64,000 nucleotides of DNA from JAQUBU01 sp036677685 (GTDB taxonomy: Bacteria; Bacillota; Syntrophomonadia; Syntrophomonadales; Syntrophomonadaceae), in contig JAVBWA010000040.1 in assembly GCA_036677685.1 (NCBI GenBank), positions 1 to 64,000 of the forward strand. Reading direction: 5' to 3'. The position numbers and the translations under genes are program-made. The notes under the pieces are model-generated. The model ran no database searches. It was not told the origin of the DNA and saw nothing but the letters and a program-made list of their open reading frames with translations. Below are positions 52,907 through 61,797 of the stretch, one piece after another (positions within the stretch are counted from its first letter, which is position 1; each line of letters starts with the position of its first letter).

Positions 52907-54001
52907 ATGGGAAAGATAAGTCAAATCGGAATTTTAACTGGCGGGGGTGATTGCCCGGGTCTCAATGCTGTTATCCGGGCTATTGCCAAAACTGCCATCA
53001 TCAAATATGGACTTGAAGTAATCGGCTTTATTGACGGCTTTAAGGGTTTGGTGGAAAATCGCTATATTCAGCTTGATTTGCGAACTGTTTCGGGAATCAG
53101 CCATACCGGGGGAACCGTACTGGGTACCAGTAATCGTGATAATCCCTTCAAATACTTTATGGTTAGTGAAGGCAATGTTCATCACAGTGACGAGTCGGAT
53201 CGGGCTGTCAGCAATATGCAGCATTTGGGGCTGGACGGGCTGATTGTAATCGGGGGCGATGGCAGCCTGAATATTGCCAGCCAGTTTCAAGCCAAAGGTG
53301 TAAATGTGGTGGGTGTTCCCAAAACCATTGACAATGACCTTATGGGTACCGATGTAACCTTTGGTTTTAATACGGCGGTAAACACTGCCTCCGAAGCCTT
53401 GGATCGACTCCATACCACGGCTGAATCGCATCACCGGGTTATGGTTCTGGAAGTAATGGGCCGCTATTCCGGCTGGATAGCCCTGCATGCCGGCATTTCA
53501 GGTGGTGCCGATGTCATATTGATTCCTGAAATACCTTATCGGATCGATGCGGTTATCACAAAAATATCAGAGCGCTATCGTCAAGGCAAGAACTTCAGTA
53601 TAATAGTGGTGGCAGAAGGAGCCATGCCCGAACATGGTGAAATCGTGATCAGAAATCTCGTCTCAACCAGTCATGACCCAATTAGATTGGGGGGCATTGG
53701 GCAGAAGGTTGCGGAAGATATCGGAGAACAGCTAAAGAATATAGAAATCAGGGTCACTGTTCTCGGACACTTGCAGCGCGGCGGGTCCCCGATCCCCTAT
53801 GACCGGATTCTGTCCACCCGTTATGGAGTTGCGGCGGTAGAAGCATTTATGGCTGAAAAATACGGATCCATGGTCAGTTTGCAAGGCCGGGATATTACTA
53901 CCGTACCCATCAGTGAAGCCATTAAAGAGATAAGAAAAGTTGAACCCGAGAGCGATTTGGTTAAAGCCGCTCGATCTGTAGGGATTAATTTTGGGGACTA
54001 G
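52907..54001 (+). CDS. pfkA: 6-phosphofructokinase
   Basis: 364 aa. ATG 52907 is chosen for the GGAGG before it. GILTGGGDCPGLNAVIRA, IGGDGSLNIA, VPKTIDNDL, GRYSGWIALHAG and LGHLQRGGSP are the PFK motifs. The phosphodonor-determining positions are Gly in GGDGS (ATP-type) and Lys in PKTIDND (as in PPi-type), a mixed state known from group III PFKs. It phosphorylates fructose 6-phosphate. It precedes hbd by 35 nt with its own GGAG. Confidence 0.92.
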   Translation: MGKISQIGILTGGGDCPGLNAVIRAIAKTAIIKYGLEVIGFIDGFKGLVENRYIQLDLRTVSGISHTGGTVLGTSNRDNPFKYFMVSEGNVHHSDESDRAVSNMQHLGLDGLIVIGGDGSLNIASQFQAKGVNVVGVPKTIDNDLMGTDVTFGFNTAVNTASEALDRLHTTAESHHRVMVLEVMGRYSGWIALHAGISGGADVILIPEIPYRIDAVITKISERYRQGKNFSIIVVAEGAMPEHGEIVIRNLVSTSHDPIRLGGIGQKVAEDIGEQLKNIEIRVTVLGHLQRGGSPIPYDRILSTRYGVAAVEAFMAEKYGSMVSLQGRDITTVPISEAIKEIRKVEPESDLVKAARSVGINFGD

Positions 54002-54036
54002 AAATCGGGAATTAACTCTGAAGGCAGAGAGGAGTG

Positions 54037-54909
54037 ATGGGTTTGCAAATCAAAAAAGTTGCCGTACTGGGCGCCGGAATTATGGGAGCAGGAATTGCTC
54101 AGGTGCTGGCTCTGGGGGGCTATAAGGTCATTTTACGCGACCTGCAGATGGCCCTGGTAAAAGACGGTTTGCATACTATAGATCAGAATCTTAATAAGAT
54201 GCTTGAAAAAGGGATGATTGACGAACAAGAAAAAAGCGAAGCCCTTGACTTGATTCATGGGGCAACTGATCTGGCGGAATTGCGCGATGTTGATTTGGTA
54301 ATCGAAGCTGTAGTTGAGAATATGGCGGTAAAGAAACAGATATTTGCCGAGATGGATCATTTATGTCCTGAACATACCATTTTGGCTAGCAATACCTCAT
54401 CTTTATCCATTACCGAAATTGCCTCGGCTACTCGCAGGCCGGAAAAAATTCTGGGCATGCACTTCTTCAATCCGGTTGCCAACATGCAATTGGTGGAAAT
54501 AGTTAGGGGACTGGATACTGAACAGGCCAGCGTGGATGTGGCAAGTCAGTTGGTAGAACAGATTGGCAAACATCCTATACTGGTCAAAAGGGAAAGCCCC
54601 GGGTTTATCGTTAACCGGATAATGGCAGCAAGTATCAATGAAGCTATATTTATATATGGTGAAGACCTGGCCTCCAAAGAAGATATAGACACGGCTATGA
54701 AACTTGGCGCAGGCATGCCTTCCGGTCCTTTGGAAGCAGCTGATTTTATCGGGCTGGATGTTTTATACGCGCTGATGCTGGTATTCTATGAGGAATTTAG
54801 GGATCCTAAGTACAGACCTCATTACATATTGTCTACTATGATCAGAGCCGGCTACTGGGGACAAAAAAGCGGCCGGGGCTTTTATAAATACAACGAGTCG
54901 AAAGTCTGA
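54037..54909 (+). CDS. hbd: 3-hydroxybutyryl-CoA dehydrogenase
   Basis: 290 aa. ATG 54037 follows GAGAGGAG; GTG 54034 is less likely. The NAD-binding motif is VLGAGIMGAGIAQV; the conserved SNTSSLSITEIA, HFFNPVANMQLVEIV and GFIVNRIMA follow. It oxidises or reduces 3-hydroxyacyl-CoA in butyrate-type metabolism, typical of syntrophic and butyrate-forming Clostridia. The last codons and stop (TGA at 54907) lie in repeat A copy 5, so the natural C-terminus has probably been replaced by a few residues. Confidence 0.92.
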   Translation: MGLQIKKVAVLGAGIMGAGIAQVLALGGYKVILRDLQMALVKDGLHTIDQNLNKMLEKGMIDEQEKSEALDLIHGATDLAELRDVDLVIEAVVENMAVKKQIFAEMDHLCPEHTILASNTSSLSITEIASATRRPEKILGMHFFNPVANMQLVEIVRGLDTEQASVDVASQLVEQIGKHPILVKRESPGFIVNRIMAASINEAIFIYGEDLASKEDIDTAMKLGAGMPSGPLEAADFIGLDVLYALMLVFYEEFRDPKYRPHYILSTMIRAGYWGQKSGRGFYKYNESKV

Positions 54910-55023
54910 AAGAATTATTAATTTCGTTTTGTGCTTTAGTGAAGCGAGAGAAATGATTATAAATATGTTCTTCACCTCGTTTGAGCGGTGTGTTGAAACT
55001 GCTCCGCAGTTTCTTCCGATGCT
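54891..55023 (+). repeat. Modular intergenic repeat family A, copy 5 (inner type II)
   Basis: CAACGAGTCG start, TCTGAAAGAA inner block, CACCTCGTTTGAGCGGTGTGTTG, hairpin AAACTGC-TCC-GCAGTTT, CTTCCGATGCT end. It begins inside the hbd coding region and supplies its TGA. Confidence 0.78.
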
Positions 55024-55066
55024 TATACCACGAGTGATGAATGAACTAAGAGGGGGAGTTATTAAT

Positions 55067-55897
55067 ATGGAATTTAGCCCGAAAAAGACAAGCGGGATTA
55101 TTTACGGATTGATTATGGGTGTAGTGATATTTGGTTTTTGTTTTTGGGGAATTGGTTTTTCTTTAGGACCTGATGACCGTACTTTGAAGATAATGCTCTA
55201 TATACCGGCATATCTGTTTTTATTTATTTACCTGATTTTAATTACCGGACTTTTAAATATGACGTATCGGGCGGAAGAAGACGGTTTGCTGATAAAATGG
55301 GGGATAGCCCGCATAAGGATTCCATGGGATGAGATTAAAAATATAAATCGGATTACCGGCAAGAGCAATATGTCATCATTGTTCGGCAGCAGCTGGCATG
55401 GCTATATGATTGGTCTTTATACAGTCAATGGGGTAGGAGCTGTCCGGATGTTTGCCACCTTTCCGGAAAAAGGCTTTATATATCTTAAAACTTCCCGGGG
55501 ATTTTATGGATTGACACCCGCCGACCCCAAATTAATTGATATTATTTCCGAAAAATCGGGGATCTATATTGATACCGTGGACATGGATGAAATGGACCCC
55601 GAAATCAAGGGCAAGAGCATGCAGGATGATGGTTTTTACAGGATACTTCTAAGTTTAAATATCTTCTTTTTAGGTTTGTTTGCCGCCTATCTGGCTGTAT
55701 TTTTCCCTGGATCAGGTGCGCCGCCCTTTGTGGTTTTACTTCTAGTCCTGGCAGTAGCCCTATTCTTCTTTAGCATCGGCAATGCCGGGCGGCTCTATCA
55801 ATTCAGTCAAACCGGCGGTTATATGCTTCTCGCGCTGGGATTGGCGGTAACCGGTATATTTCTCATCCTGTCATTGTCCGAAATCACACTGAAATGA
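55067..55897 (+). CDS. Membrane protein with bacterial PH-like domain
   Basis: 276 aa. ATG 55067 is chosen for AGAGGGGGAG before it; an upstream in-frame ATG at 54929 would run through repeat A. Two N-terminal TMs (about 15-35, 48-68), a beta-rich domain with IPWDEIKNINR (PH-like, bPH family), then two or three C-terminal TMs. The family is of unknown function; related proteins are thought to sense envelope state. It stands alone. Confidence 0.72.
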   Translation: MEFSPKKTSGIIYGLIMGVVIFGFCFWGIGFSLGPDDRTLKIMLYIPAYLFLFIYLILITGLLNMTYRAEEDGLLIKWGIARIRIPWDEIKNINRITGKSNMSSLFGSSWHGYMIGLYTVNGVGAVRMFATFPEKGFIYLKTSRGFYGLTPADPKLIDIISEKSGIYIDTVDMDEMDPEIKGKSMQDDGFYRILLSLNIFFLGLFAAYLAVFFPGSGAPPFVVLLLVLAVALFFFSIGNAGRLYQFSQTGGYMLLALGLAVTGIFLILSLSEITLK

Positions 55898-56010
55898 TGA
55901 ACTTATTATAAGCATGACGATTTCACTATTAATAATATATATTATGTAAACCAATTGCCCCATCGAAAGACCGGTGAGCAAAAAACTGGGTTAAGAGAGG
56001 ACAGAATTAC

Positions 56011-57075
56011 ATGCAACTTGGAATAATAGGGATGCCCCTGGTCGGTAAAACCACCATATTTGAACTGCTTACCGAAAGCAGGGAAAAAGTTGTGAGCAGT
56101 GCCAAAACGAATACGGGGATGGCCAGGGTCCCGGATGTGAGAATTGATTATTTGTCAGGAATGTTCAAACCCAAAAAAACAAGCTATGCACAATTGGAAA
56201 TACTGGATATACCAGGACTCGTGCCCGGTGCTGAAAAAGCGGCGGCGGTTTTTCTGGAAGCAGTAAGACAGGCCGATGCTCTCCTGCATGTGGTGAGGAT
56301 TTTCGATGATCCGTCCATACCTACACTAAGCGGCGATATCAGCCCTATAAAAGATATTGAAACTATTAATTATGAACTTCTGCTAGCCGATTTGGATTTG
56401 ATTGAAAAACGCATCGAAAGGATCAATAAGAATAAAAAAAGAAACCAGATGCTAGATGAATTAGCCTTATTGGAAAGATTAAAAGAAGCGCTGGAGGACG
56501 AGAAGCCTCTGTCATCTGTGGAAATAAATAATGATGAGCAGGAACTGCTGGTTAATTATCGTTTCCTTACCACCAAGCCGCTATTGATTGCACTTAATGT
56601 AGCTGAAGATGATTTAATAAATAAGAATTATCCCCAAAGAGATGAAATATTCAAGTTTTCTGAGGAATATAAGCTCCCTGTCCTGGAGATTTCCGCCGGC
56701 ATAGAAAGGGAGATAGCCGAGTTGGATGGTGAAGAAAGAGACATCTTCATGGCGGAGGCAGGCATTGAGGAAGCGGGTATAGTAAAGATCTGCCGTAGTA
56801 TGTATCATCGACTGGGTCTTATTTCATTTTTCACAGTGGGCGAAGACGAAGTAAAGGCCTGGACTATTGAACAGGGTAGCGTGGCCCGTAAAGCTGCGGG
56901 TAAAATCCATTCCGACATTGAAAGAGGCTTTATCCGGGCAGAAGTAGTTGAATACCAACATTTGAAGGACCTTGGCAATATGGCGGCAGTTCGTGAGAAA
57001 GGTTTATTCCGCTTGGAAGGGAAAGAGTACCTGGTTAAAGACGGAGATATTATACATTTTAGATTCAATGTTTAG
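56011..57075 (+). CDS. YchF-like OBG-family GTPase/ATPase
   Basis: 354 aa. P-loop GMPLVGKTT at the N-terminus, switch region DIPGLVPGA, coiled-coil helix (IEKRIERINKNKKR) and a C-terminal TGS-like domain (YLVKDGDIIHFRF). YchF proteins prefer ATP; the NKxE-like position here reads NVAE, consistent. It is shorter and more divergent than the housekeeping YchF (about 363 aa), lacking the usual GFPNVGKST form (Ser replaced by Leu), so it may be a second paralogue. AGAGAGG precedes the ATG. A terminator follows at 57113. Confidence 0.82.
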   Translation: MQLGIIGMPLVGKTTIFELLTESREKVVSSAKTNTGMARVPDVRIDYLSGMFKPKKTSYAQLEILDIPGLVPGAEKAAAVFLEAVRQADALLHVVRIFDDPSIPTLSGDISPIKDIETINYELLLADLDLIEKRIERINKNKKRNQMLDELALLERLKEALEDEKPLSSVEINNDEQELLVNYRFLTTKPLLIALNVAEDDLINKNYPQRDEIFKFSEEYKLPVLEISAGIEREIAELDGEERDIFMAEAGIEEAGIVKICRSMYHRLGLISFFTVGEDEVKAWTIEQGSVARKAAGKIHSDIERGFIRAEVVEYQHLKDLGNMAAVREKGLFRLEGKEYLVKDGDIIHFRFNV

Positions 57076-57112
57076 AGCTATTATAATACTTATATAAGTT
57101 GCAGTCCTAATT

Positions 57113-57138
57113 TGCCAGCACTAAGCTGGCATTTTTTT
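57113..57138 (+). terminator. Rho-independent terminator
   Basis: TGCCAGC (57113-57119), 5-nt loop, GCTGGCA (57125-57131), then seven T. Confidence 0.9.
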
Positions 57139-57220
57139 ATGCGTATAAAGGACTTATAATGACACCGACTAATTTCATAACACATATTATTAGATAAAGT
57201 ACTTCCAAAGGAGTTTCAAA

Positions 57221-58330
57221 ATGCGTAATATCAGTGATTATTCATGTATTATCGGCGTACTAAACAGCTCTGAAATGACGGAGGGGGGTTATCCAAAAGG
57301 AAAAAAAGCTAAACTGTACAAGGAAATGGCTGCTTATGCAGAAGAGCAAAATGTTTTCGTATACTTCTTTTTCGCCGATAATGTTGATTGGAAACAAAGG
57401 CAGATCAAAGGCTTCAGTTGGGCGCGGAATCACCGTTGGGTTAGCAGCGTTTACCCAATACCTGATATTGTGTATAACCGCATAAGGTTTCGAAGCATTG
57501 AAGGACGAATTCAGATAAGAAACTTATTGCAAAAATTTGAACAAGATCAGCATGTTTACTTATTTAACAGCCGTTTTTTAAACAAATGGGAAATTAATCA
57601 GGCAATAAGCAAATATCCTGCGGAAAAGGCATTACTTCCACCTACCGAACTATTCAATAAACAAAGCCTAAAGGAGTTCTTAAGTGATTATAATGAAATT
57701 TACTTAAAACCGGTTAATGGCTCGGTTGGGAAAGGCATAATCAAAATAGTATCAAATAGTAATCACTATCTATATGCCCAGGCTCAACCAAAGAAAATTA
57801 GCTGGCACAAATGCACCTCATTTAGTAGTCTGTATGAACAACTAAAACAATTGGACGTATCAGACAATCAATATCTGGTACAAAAAGCCATTGATCTGGC
57901 ACGTTATGACGGAAAAATGTTCGACCTGCGCAGCCAACTTCAGAAAAATGGCCAGGGGGAGTGGGTTTTGACAGGAATAGCTGTAAGAATCGCAGGTAAA
58001 AACCGCATCGTTACCCACATTCCCAATGGCGGTTCGGCAGGCTCCTATGAACAGATTATTAAGCATATCTTTGGCAGTTCTCCAGAACAGGTTGAAGGGC
58101 TGAAATCCCAGTTAAATAACATCAGATTGAAAGTTCCGCTAATCCTTGAGAAAGAGTTGGGTATAAACCTGGCTGTCTTGTCGATGGATATCGGAGTTGA
58201 TTCTAAAGGCAGAATGTGGGTGATTGAAGTTAACTCTAAACCGGCGAGTTTTGACGAGGACGATATAAGGCATAGACATCTCAAATACCTCATAGATTAT
58301 TGTCTATATGTGAATCGGAATAAAAGATGA
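57221..58330 (+). CDS. YheC/YheD-family ATP-grasp protein, short form
   Basis: 369 aa, AAAGGAG before the ATG. It lacks the ~90-aa beta-rich domain of the other two copies and starts directly at the pre-grasp domain. Seen: VYNRIRFRSIEG, FNSRFLNKWEINQAI, YLKPVNGSVGKGIIKI, VQKAIDLARYDGKMFDLRS and LSMDIGVDSKGRMWVIEVNSKP with the metal-site E and N. It ends 12 nt before the amidoligase gene, so the two are almost surely cotranscribed. Likely peptide or amide-bond chemistry, possibly at the spore surface. Confidence 0.85.
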   Translation: MRNISDYSCIIGVLNSSEMTEGGYPKGKKAKLYKEMAAYAEEQNVFVYFFFADNVDWKQRQIKGFSWARNHRWVSSVYPIPDIVYNRIRFRSIEGRIQIRNLLQKFEQDQHVYLFNSRFLNKWEINQAISKYPAEKALLPPTELFNKQSLKEFLSDYNEIYLKPVNGSVGKGIIKIVSNSNHYLYAQAQPKKISWHKCTSFSSLYEQLKQLDVSDNQYLVQKAIDLARYDGKMFDLRSQLQKNGQGEWVLTGIAVRIAGKNRIVTHIPNGGSAGSYEQIIKHIFGSSPEQVEGLKSQLNNIRLKVPLILEKELGINLAVLSMDIGVDSKGRMWVIEVNSKPASFDEDDIRHRHLKYLIDYCLYVNRNKR

Positions 58331-58342
58331 GGATGGTAACAA

Positions 58343-59944
58343 GTGAAATTAAACCTCTTATATTTGCCTAACGAAACTGGTGAGAAACTTTTAGAAAACT
58401 GTAAAAAGGAATGGGAAAAGGTAGCTGATAATGAAGTTGAGCTTGGAGGTTTCAAATACCTACTTATTGAGATAAATGATCCATACTACGGATTCGAAAG
58501 AAATATAAATACACCCCAGGCTATTAAGGTTTGTATCAATGAAGAAGTCATATCCGGAATACTGGCAGCCAATCGTATTTCTTATGGAATCAGCCAAGAT
58601 GAAAGCATTATCAGAAGTTATAGTGTGCTGGTTTGTGACAATAACATTATATCAACCCAAGTAAAATATGCGTTTAAGAACAAGGAGCAGGTAAAATATA
58701 TAAAGGAAACCGAAAACAATAAAGTTGCCCAAATGGCTAAGCGAATATTCCAACTAATCGGGTTGGATTTAGGAATGATCAATATTTCTCTTACCGCCAA
58801 AAGAAGGTGGAGAATAATACAGGTAGATCCATCGCCGCTTATTCGAGATAAAGACCTCGAACAATTGGTTCGAAGATTAAAAAATATGTATAACTCCGAA
58901 GAATATCTGAAGAATAACGAAATCAAGATGGGTGCCGACCCGGAGTTTATGCTGTTCAATTCTAAAAATAATAAAATGCTTGCTGCCTCCGATTATTTTC
59001 CTCGTGATGGACAGGTTGGCTGTGATAATATTCGGGTTCCCAACCGTCAACAAAGGCCGGTGGCAGAAATACGACCAAAACCCGATGAATCTCCACTTAA
59101 ACTGGTTGAAAACATTAAACAATCTTTGGTGTACGCCGGCCGCCTGGCCCCTTACCAAAATGTCAAATGGGTAGCCGGCAGCCAACCCATTGGAGCTTAC
59201 TCTATCGGCGGTCATATTCACTTTAGCCGGATCAAGGCTAATGCCTGGTTCTTAAATGCCTTGGATAATTACTTAACCATACCCATATTTCTTATTGAAC
59301 AAGCAGGCACCGCTAGCAAACGCCGAAAAAAATACGGATATTTGGGTGATTATCGCTATAAAGATCATGGAGGATTTGAATATCGAACTCCTGGCAGTTG
59401 GCTGGTTTCCAAAGAAATATGCACCGCGGTGCTCTGTTTGGCTAAAATTGTAGCCAGCAGTTATCCCTACCTAAATCAGAATTACCTTAACAACGTGGAG
59501 GCACAGAAGGCTTTTTATACGGGAGATCAGGAGTACTTTTACCAGATCTTTCCCAAACTGTGGAAAGATATTGAAAAGACCGCGATGTTCAGCGAATATG
59601 AAGAACAATTAGAAACCTTTCCCAAAATGATTAATCAAGGTATACACTGGGATGAAAAAGCTGATATCCGCAAAGCCTGGAATATTCTTATCAGTCGAAG
59701 AAACAATACAGAAAAACCATCTCGTACAACATCGGAAGGAACCAGCTTTGATGCGACTTCCGGACGAATTGGCACGAGCAACCGCAGTACAACCAGCAGT
59801 TCAATCATTCCGGCCGGTAATGTTACAATGAACCATACAGTCAGGCGTAACCAGGTTGTCATTAACAGTTCGAGGAGCAATAATGCCCGCACTGGGCGGA
59901 TTACTGCTCCTCAACAGATAAGAAGGGCTCATTCGGTTCGTTAA
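58343..59944 (+). CDS. COOH-NH2 ligase (PF14395-type) with N-terminal ATP-grasp-like remnant
   Basis: 533 aa, GTG start with GATGAGGATGG upstream. The first ~190 aa end in a stretch (LDLGMINISLTAKRRWRIIQ) that resembles the end of an ATP-grasp but lacks the E/N metal ligands. From about 195 a glutamine-synthetase-type fold follows with GADPEFML, PVAEIRPKP, GGHIHFS and EYRTPGSWL, the hallmarks of the phiEco32-like amidoligases. The last ~85 aa are low complexity, rich in S, T, R and N. It would form amide bonds between carboxyl and amino groups. Cotranscribed with the ATP-grasp before it. Confidence 0.83.
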   Translation: MKLNLLYLPNETGEKLLENCKKEWEKVADNEVELGGFKYLLIEINDPYYGFERNINTPQAIKVCINEEVISGILAANRISYGISQDESIIRSYSVLVCDNNIISTQVKYAFKNKEQVKYIKETENNKVAQMAKRIFQLIGLDLGMINISLTAKRRWRIIQVDPSPLIRDKDLEQLVRRLKNMYNSEEYLKNNEIKMGADPEFMLFNSKNNKMLAASDYFPRDGQVGCDNIRVPNRQQRPVAEIRPKPDESPLKLVENIKQSLVYAGRLAPYQNVKWVAGSQPIGAYSIGGHIHFSRIKANAWFLNALDNYLTIPIFLIEQAGTASKRRKKYGYLGDYRYKDHGGFEYRTPGSWLVSKEICTAVLCLAKIVASSYPYLNQNYLNNVEAQKAFYTGDQEYFYQIFPKLWKDIEKTAMFSEYEEQLETFPKMINQGIHWDEKADIRKAWNILISRRNNTEKPSRTTSEGTSFDATSGRIGTSNRSTTSSSIIPAGNVTMNHTVRRNQVVINSSRSNNARTGRITAPQQIRRAHSVR

Positions 59945-59945
59945 A

Positions 59946-60725
59946 TTACTTCATTTCCAGGCTGGACAGAAGTATTCCTGCGGCTTTTAATTGATAACCC
60001 ACCCGGGTTGAAAGCAACTGTCTGGAACAAGTTTCAAAGATGAAGCTGTTCGCACCCAGATATTGAGCGGATGCACGTGACAAACTGCCTTTAACGGGAT
60101 ATGTAAGTAAACTAAATTTCTTATATGAGGTGCTTATGTTTTGGTTTAAGCTCGCGACTATTTTCTGGGAAATGTTTCTGGTAGCTGAGTCGGGGTAATA
60201 AATCAGGCTTTGTCCGACGGAACTGCTGGATTTTAATTGAGTGTAATTGGCCCCTTCATGCATATCCACCAGCCAGTCAACCTTGTACCTTTTTACAACA
60301 TTGTAAATTTCTTTTGCAAGTCCAGTATCTGCCGAATCATTTGTACTTTGAGGAAAACTGCGGTTTAGATCCTTTTCTCCGCTGACCCTGCGAACATCAG
60401 ATTGAATTGCTCTTAAGTTGGCTTTAGGTAGAATCAGCAATGTGCCTTTATTTATTCTGTAATCCTTCAGAATGGAAGCAGCAGTATAACCTGCGGTTTC
60501 ATTACCATGTACTCCGCTTACAAACATAACCACGGGTCCGGGATTGGAACTGCGGATAATATAAAGCTGAGTTGCGTATTTTGTTCCTGAAGCAACGGTT
60601 TCCTGGGAGAGCACCGGGTATGAAGTTTGGGCGGCAGCCGAGTCAGATAATGTGGAAGCAATAGCCAATATACTCAGCAGCATAATAAGAGAGATATGTA
60701 AAAGGGTCTTACCTACTTTCTTCAA
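59946..60725 (-). CDS. Secreted M14-like carboxypeptidase
   Basis: 259 aa. TTG start with AAAGGAATG upstream. Signal peptide (about 1-33, ending in a DSAAAQT cleavage region). The M14/AspA-type zinc site has HGNE near residue 75 and a third ligand region DMHEG near 165. The closest fold is the succinylglutamate desuccinylase/M99 group, which remove acyl or terminal amino acids from amides. It converges on the amidoligase gene with 1 nt between stops. Secretion places it outside the cell or in the spore envelope. Confidence 0.8.
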   Translation of the reverse strand: MKKVGKTLLHISLIMLLSILAIASTLSDSAAAQTSYPVLSQETVASGTKYATQLYIIRSSNPGPVVMFVSGVHGNETAGYTAASILKDYRINKGTLLILPKANLRAIQSDVRRVSGEKDLNRSFPQSTNDSADTGLAKEIYNVVKRYKVDWLVDMHEGANYTQLKSSSSVGQSLIYYPDSATRNISQKIVASLNQNISTSYKKFSLLTYPVKGSLSRASAQYLGANSFIFETCSRQLLSTRVGYQLKAAGILLSSLEMK

Positions 60726-60840
60726 CTTGTATCATTCCTTTCCTGATAAAAATCAAAATAGTAAAAAAGTAAGCAAGAACAAGATTCAACAAGATTTTAC
60801 ATATATCCTGCTAAATAGACTCGCCAAAATATGGCAGTGA

Positions 60841-61149
60841 CTATTGAGGGCTAAAATCGTCTTTAAGCACCTCATGTCTTATTCCCAATATTTCGATATC
60901 GGCAGCATAATTATAAAAGGTGTCTTTTATAGAATTGGTAATTAATTCTACCTCGGCTATTTGAGAACCAACTGCTGTGAATCCTATTAGGGAACGCTGC
61001 CAAAGATCATGATAATCGACTTCGCTAATCGAGACATTAAATCTCTTTCTAACCCTTGAAATAATACCATGGATAGACTTCCGTTTCTCTTTCAAACTCG
61101 AACAGTAAGGAAGGAATAACTCCGCCTGTCCATAAACTATATACAACAT
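60841..61149 (-). CDS. DUF503 family protein
   Basis: 102 aa. ATG 61149 is chosen because ATTGGGGG lies just before it. Motifs LKEKRKSIHGIISRVRKRFNVSISE and GIRHEVL match DUF503 (YlxP-like), a ferredoxin-fold protein often in the nusA-infB-rbfA operon; here it stands alone. Function unknown. Confidence 0.82.
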   Translation of the reverse strand: MLYIVYGQAELFLPYCSSLKEKRKSIHGIISRVRKRFNVSISEVDYHDLWQRSLIGFTAVGSQIAEVELITNSIKDTFYNYAADIEILGIRHEVLKDDFSPQ

Positions 61150-61161
61150 TAAAACCCCCAA

Positions 61162-61797
61162 TTTCAGTCTCTAGCCATTCTACCAGGGAAATGCTTATGA
61201 TGGCAAATGCATAGCGGCAGACCCGGTATCCCATGCCGGGATGAGTTCCCTACATTGGTGATCTAAAATAGGGGATCTACTGGGTGTATACTGCTGCGAC
61301 ATTTTTATAATGAAACAAACTATGAGCTTGCCTATACCGTTATAGAAAAAATAATATTATTTCTATATCTGCAGGTACTTGCGGTACTTGCGGAATTTAC
61401 ATCAAAAGATATGAAAAAGTTAGAGGATAAATTTTGCCATTTTAAATATACCCGTGAAAAAGAAAAAGGCCCTTAAAAGCGCCATATTGCTAAATATTTT
61501 TTAATTCTCTATGTTCCTATAATGAACATTATGTAAACTAGACAATTTTTAATAAGGGAAGAGCCGTATTTCAGGCTTTTCCCTATTCGTCATTCCTGTT
61601 CAATAAGGATTATAATAATTATGCGAGGATTAATTCTTCTGATTATATAATGATCAGGCTTTGGGTCCTAGTTAATAATTTGAGTTTGCTTAATCAGTTT
61701 TCGAACGCAGTTGTTATATGTGGTCACTCTATAAACTTGGTCTCTCATGAGTGCTGCCAGATATGTCTCGATCTTTATAATGATTTGTCACCTTGTT
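61162..61797. repeat. AT-rich intergenic region with repeat and hairpin
   Basis: About 635 bp without a supported gene. TGAACATTATGTAAACTA (61523-61540) recurs exactly at 63078-63095. The first copy is followed by hairpin GGGAAGAGCC / GGCTTTTCCC (61556-61583), the second by a GGGG/CCCC mini-hairpin. Shorter matches (TATGTAAAC) occur at 63824 and 63911. Confidence 0.55.
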
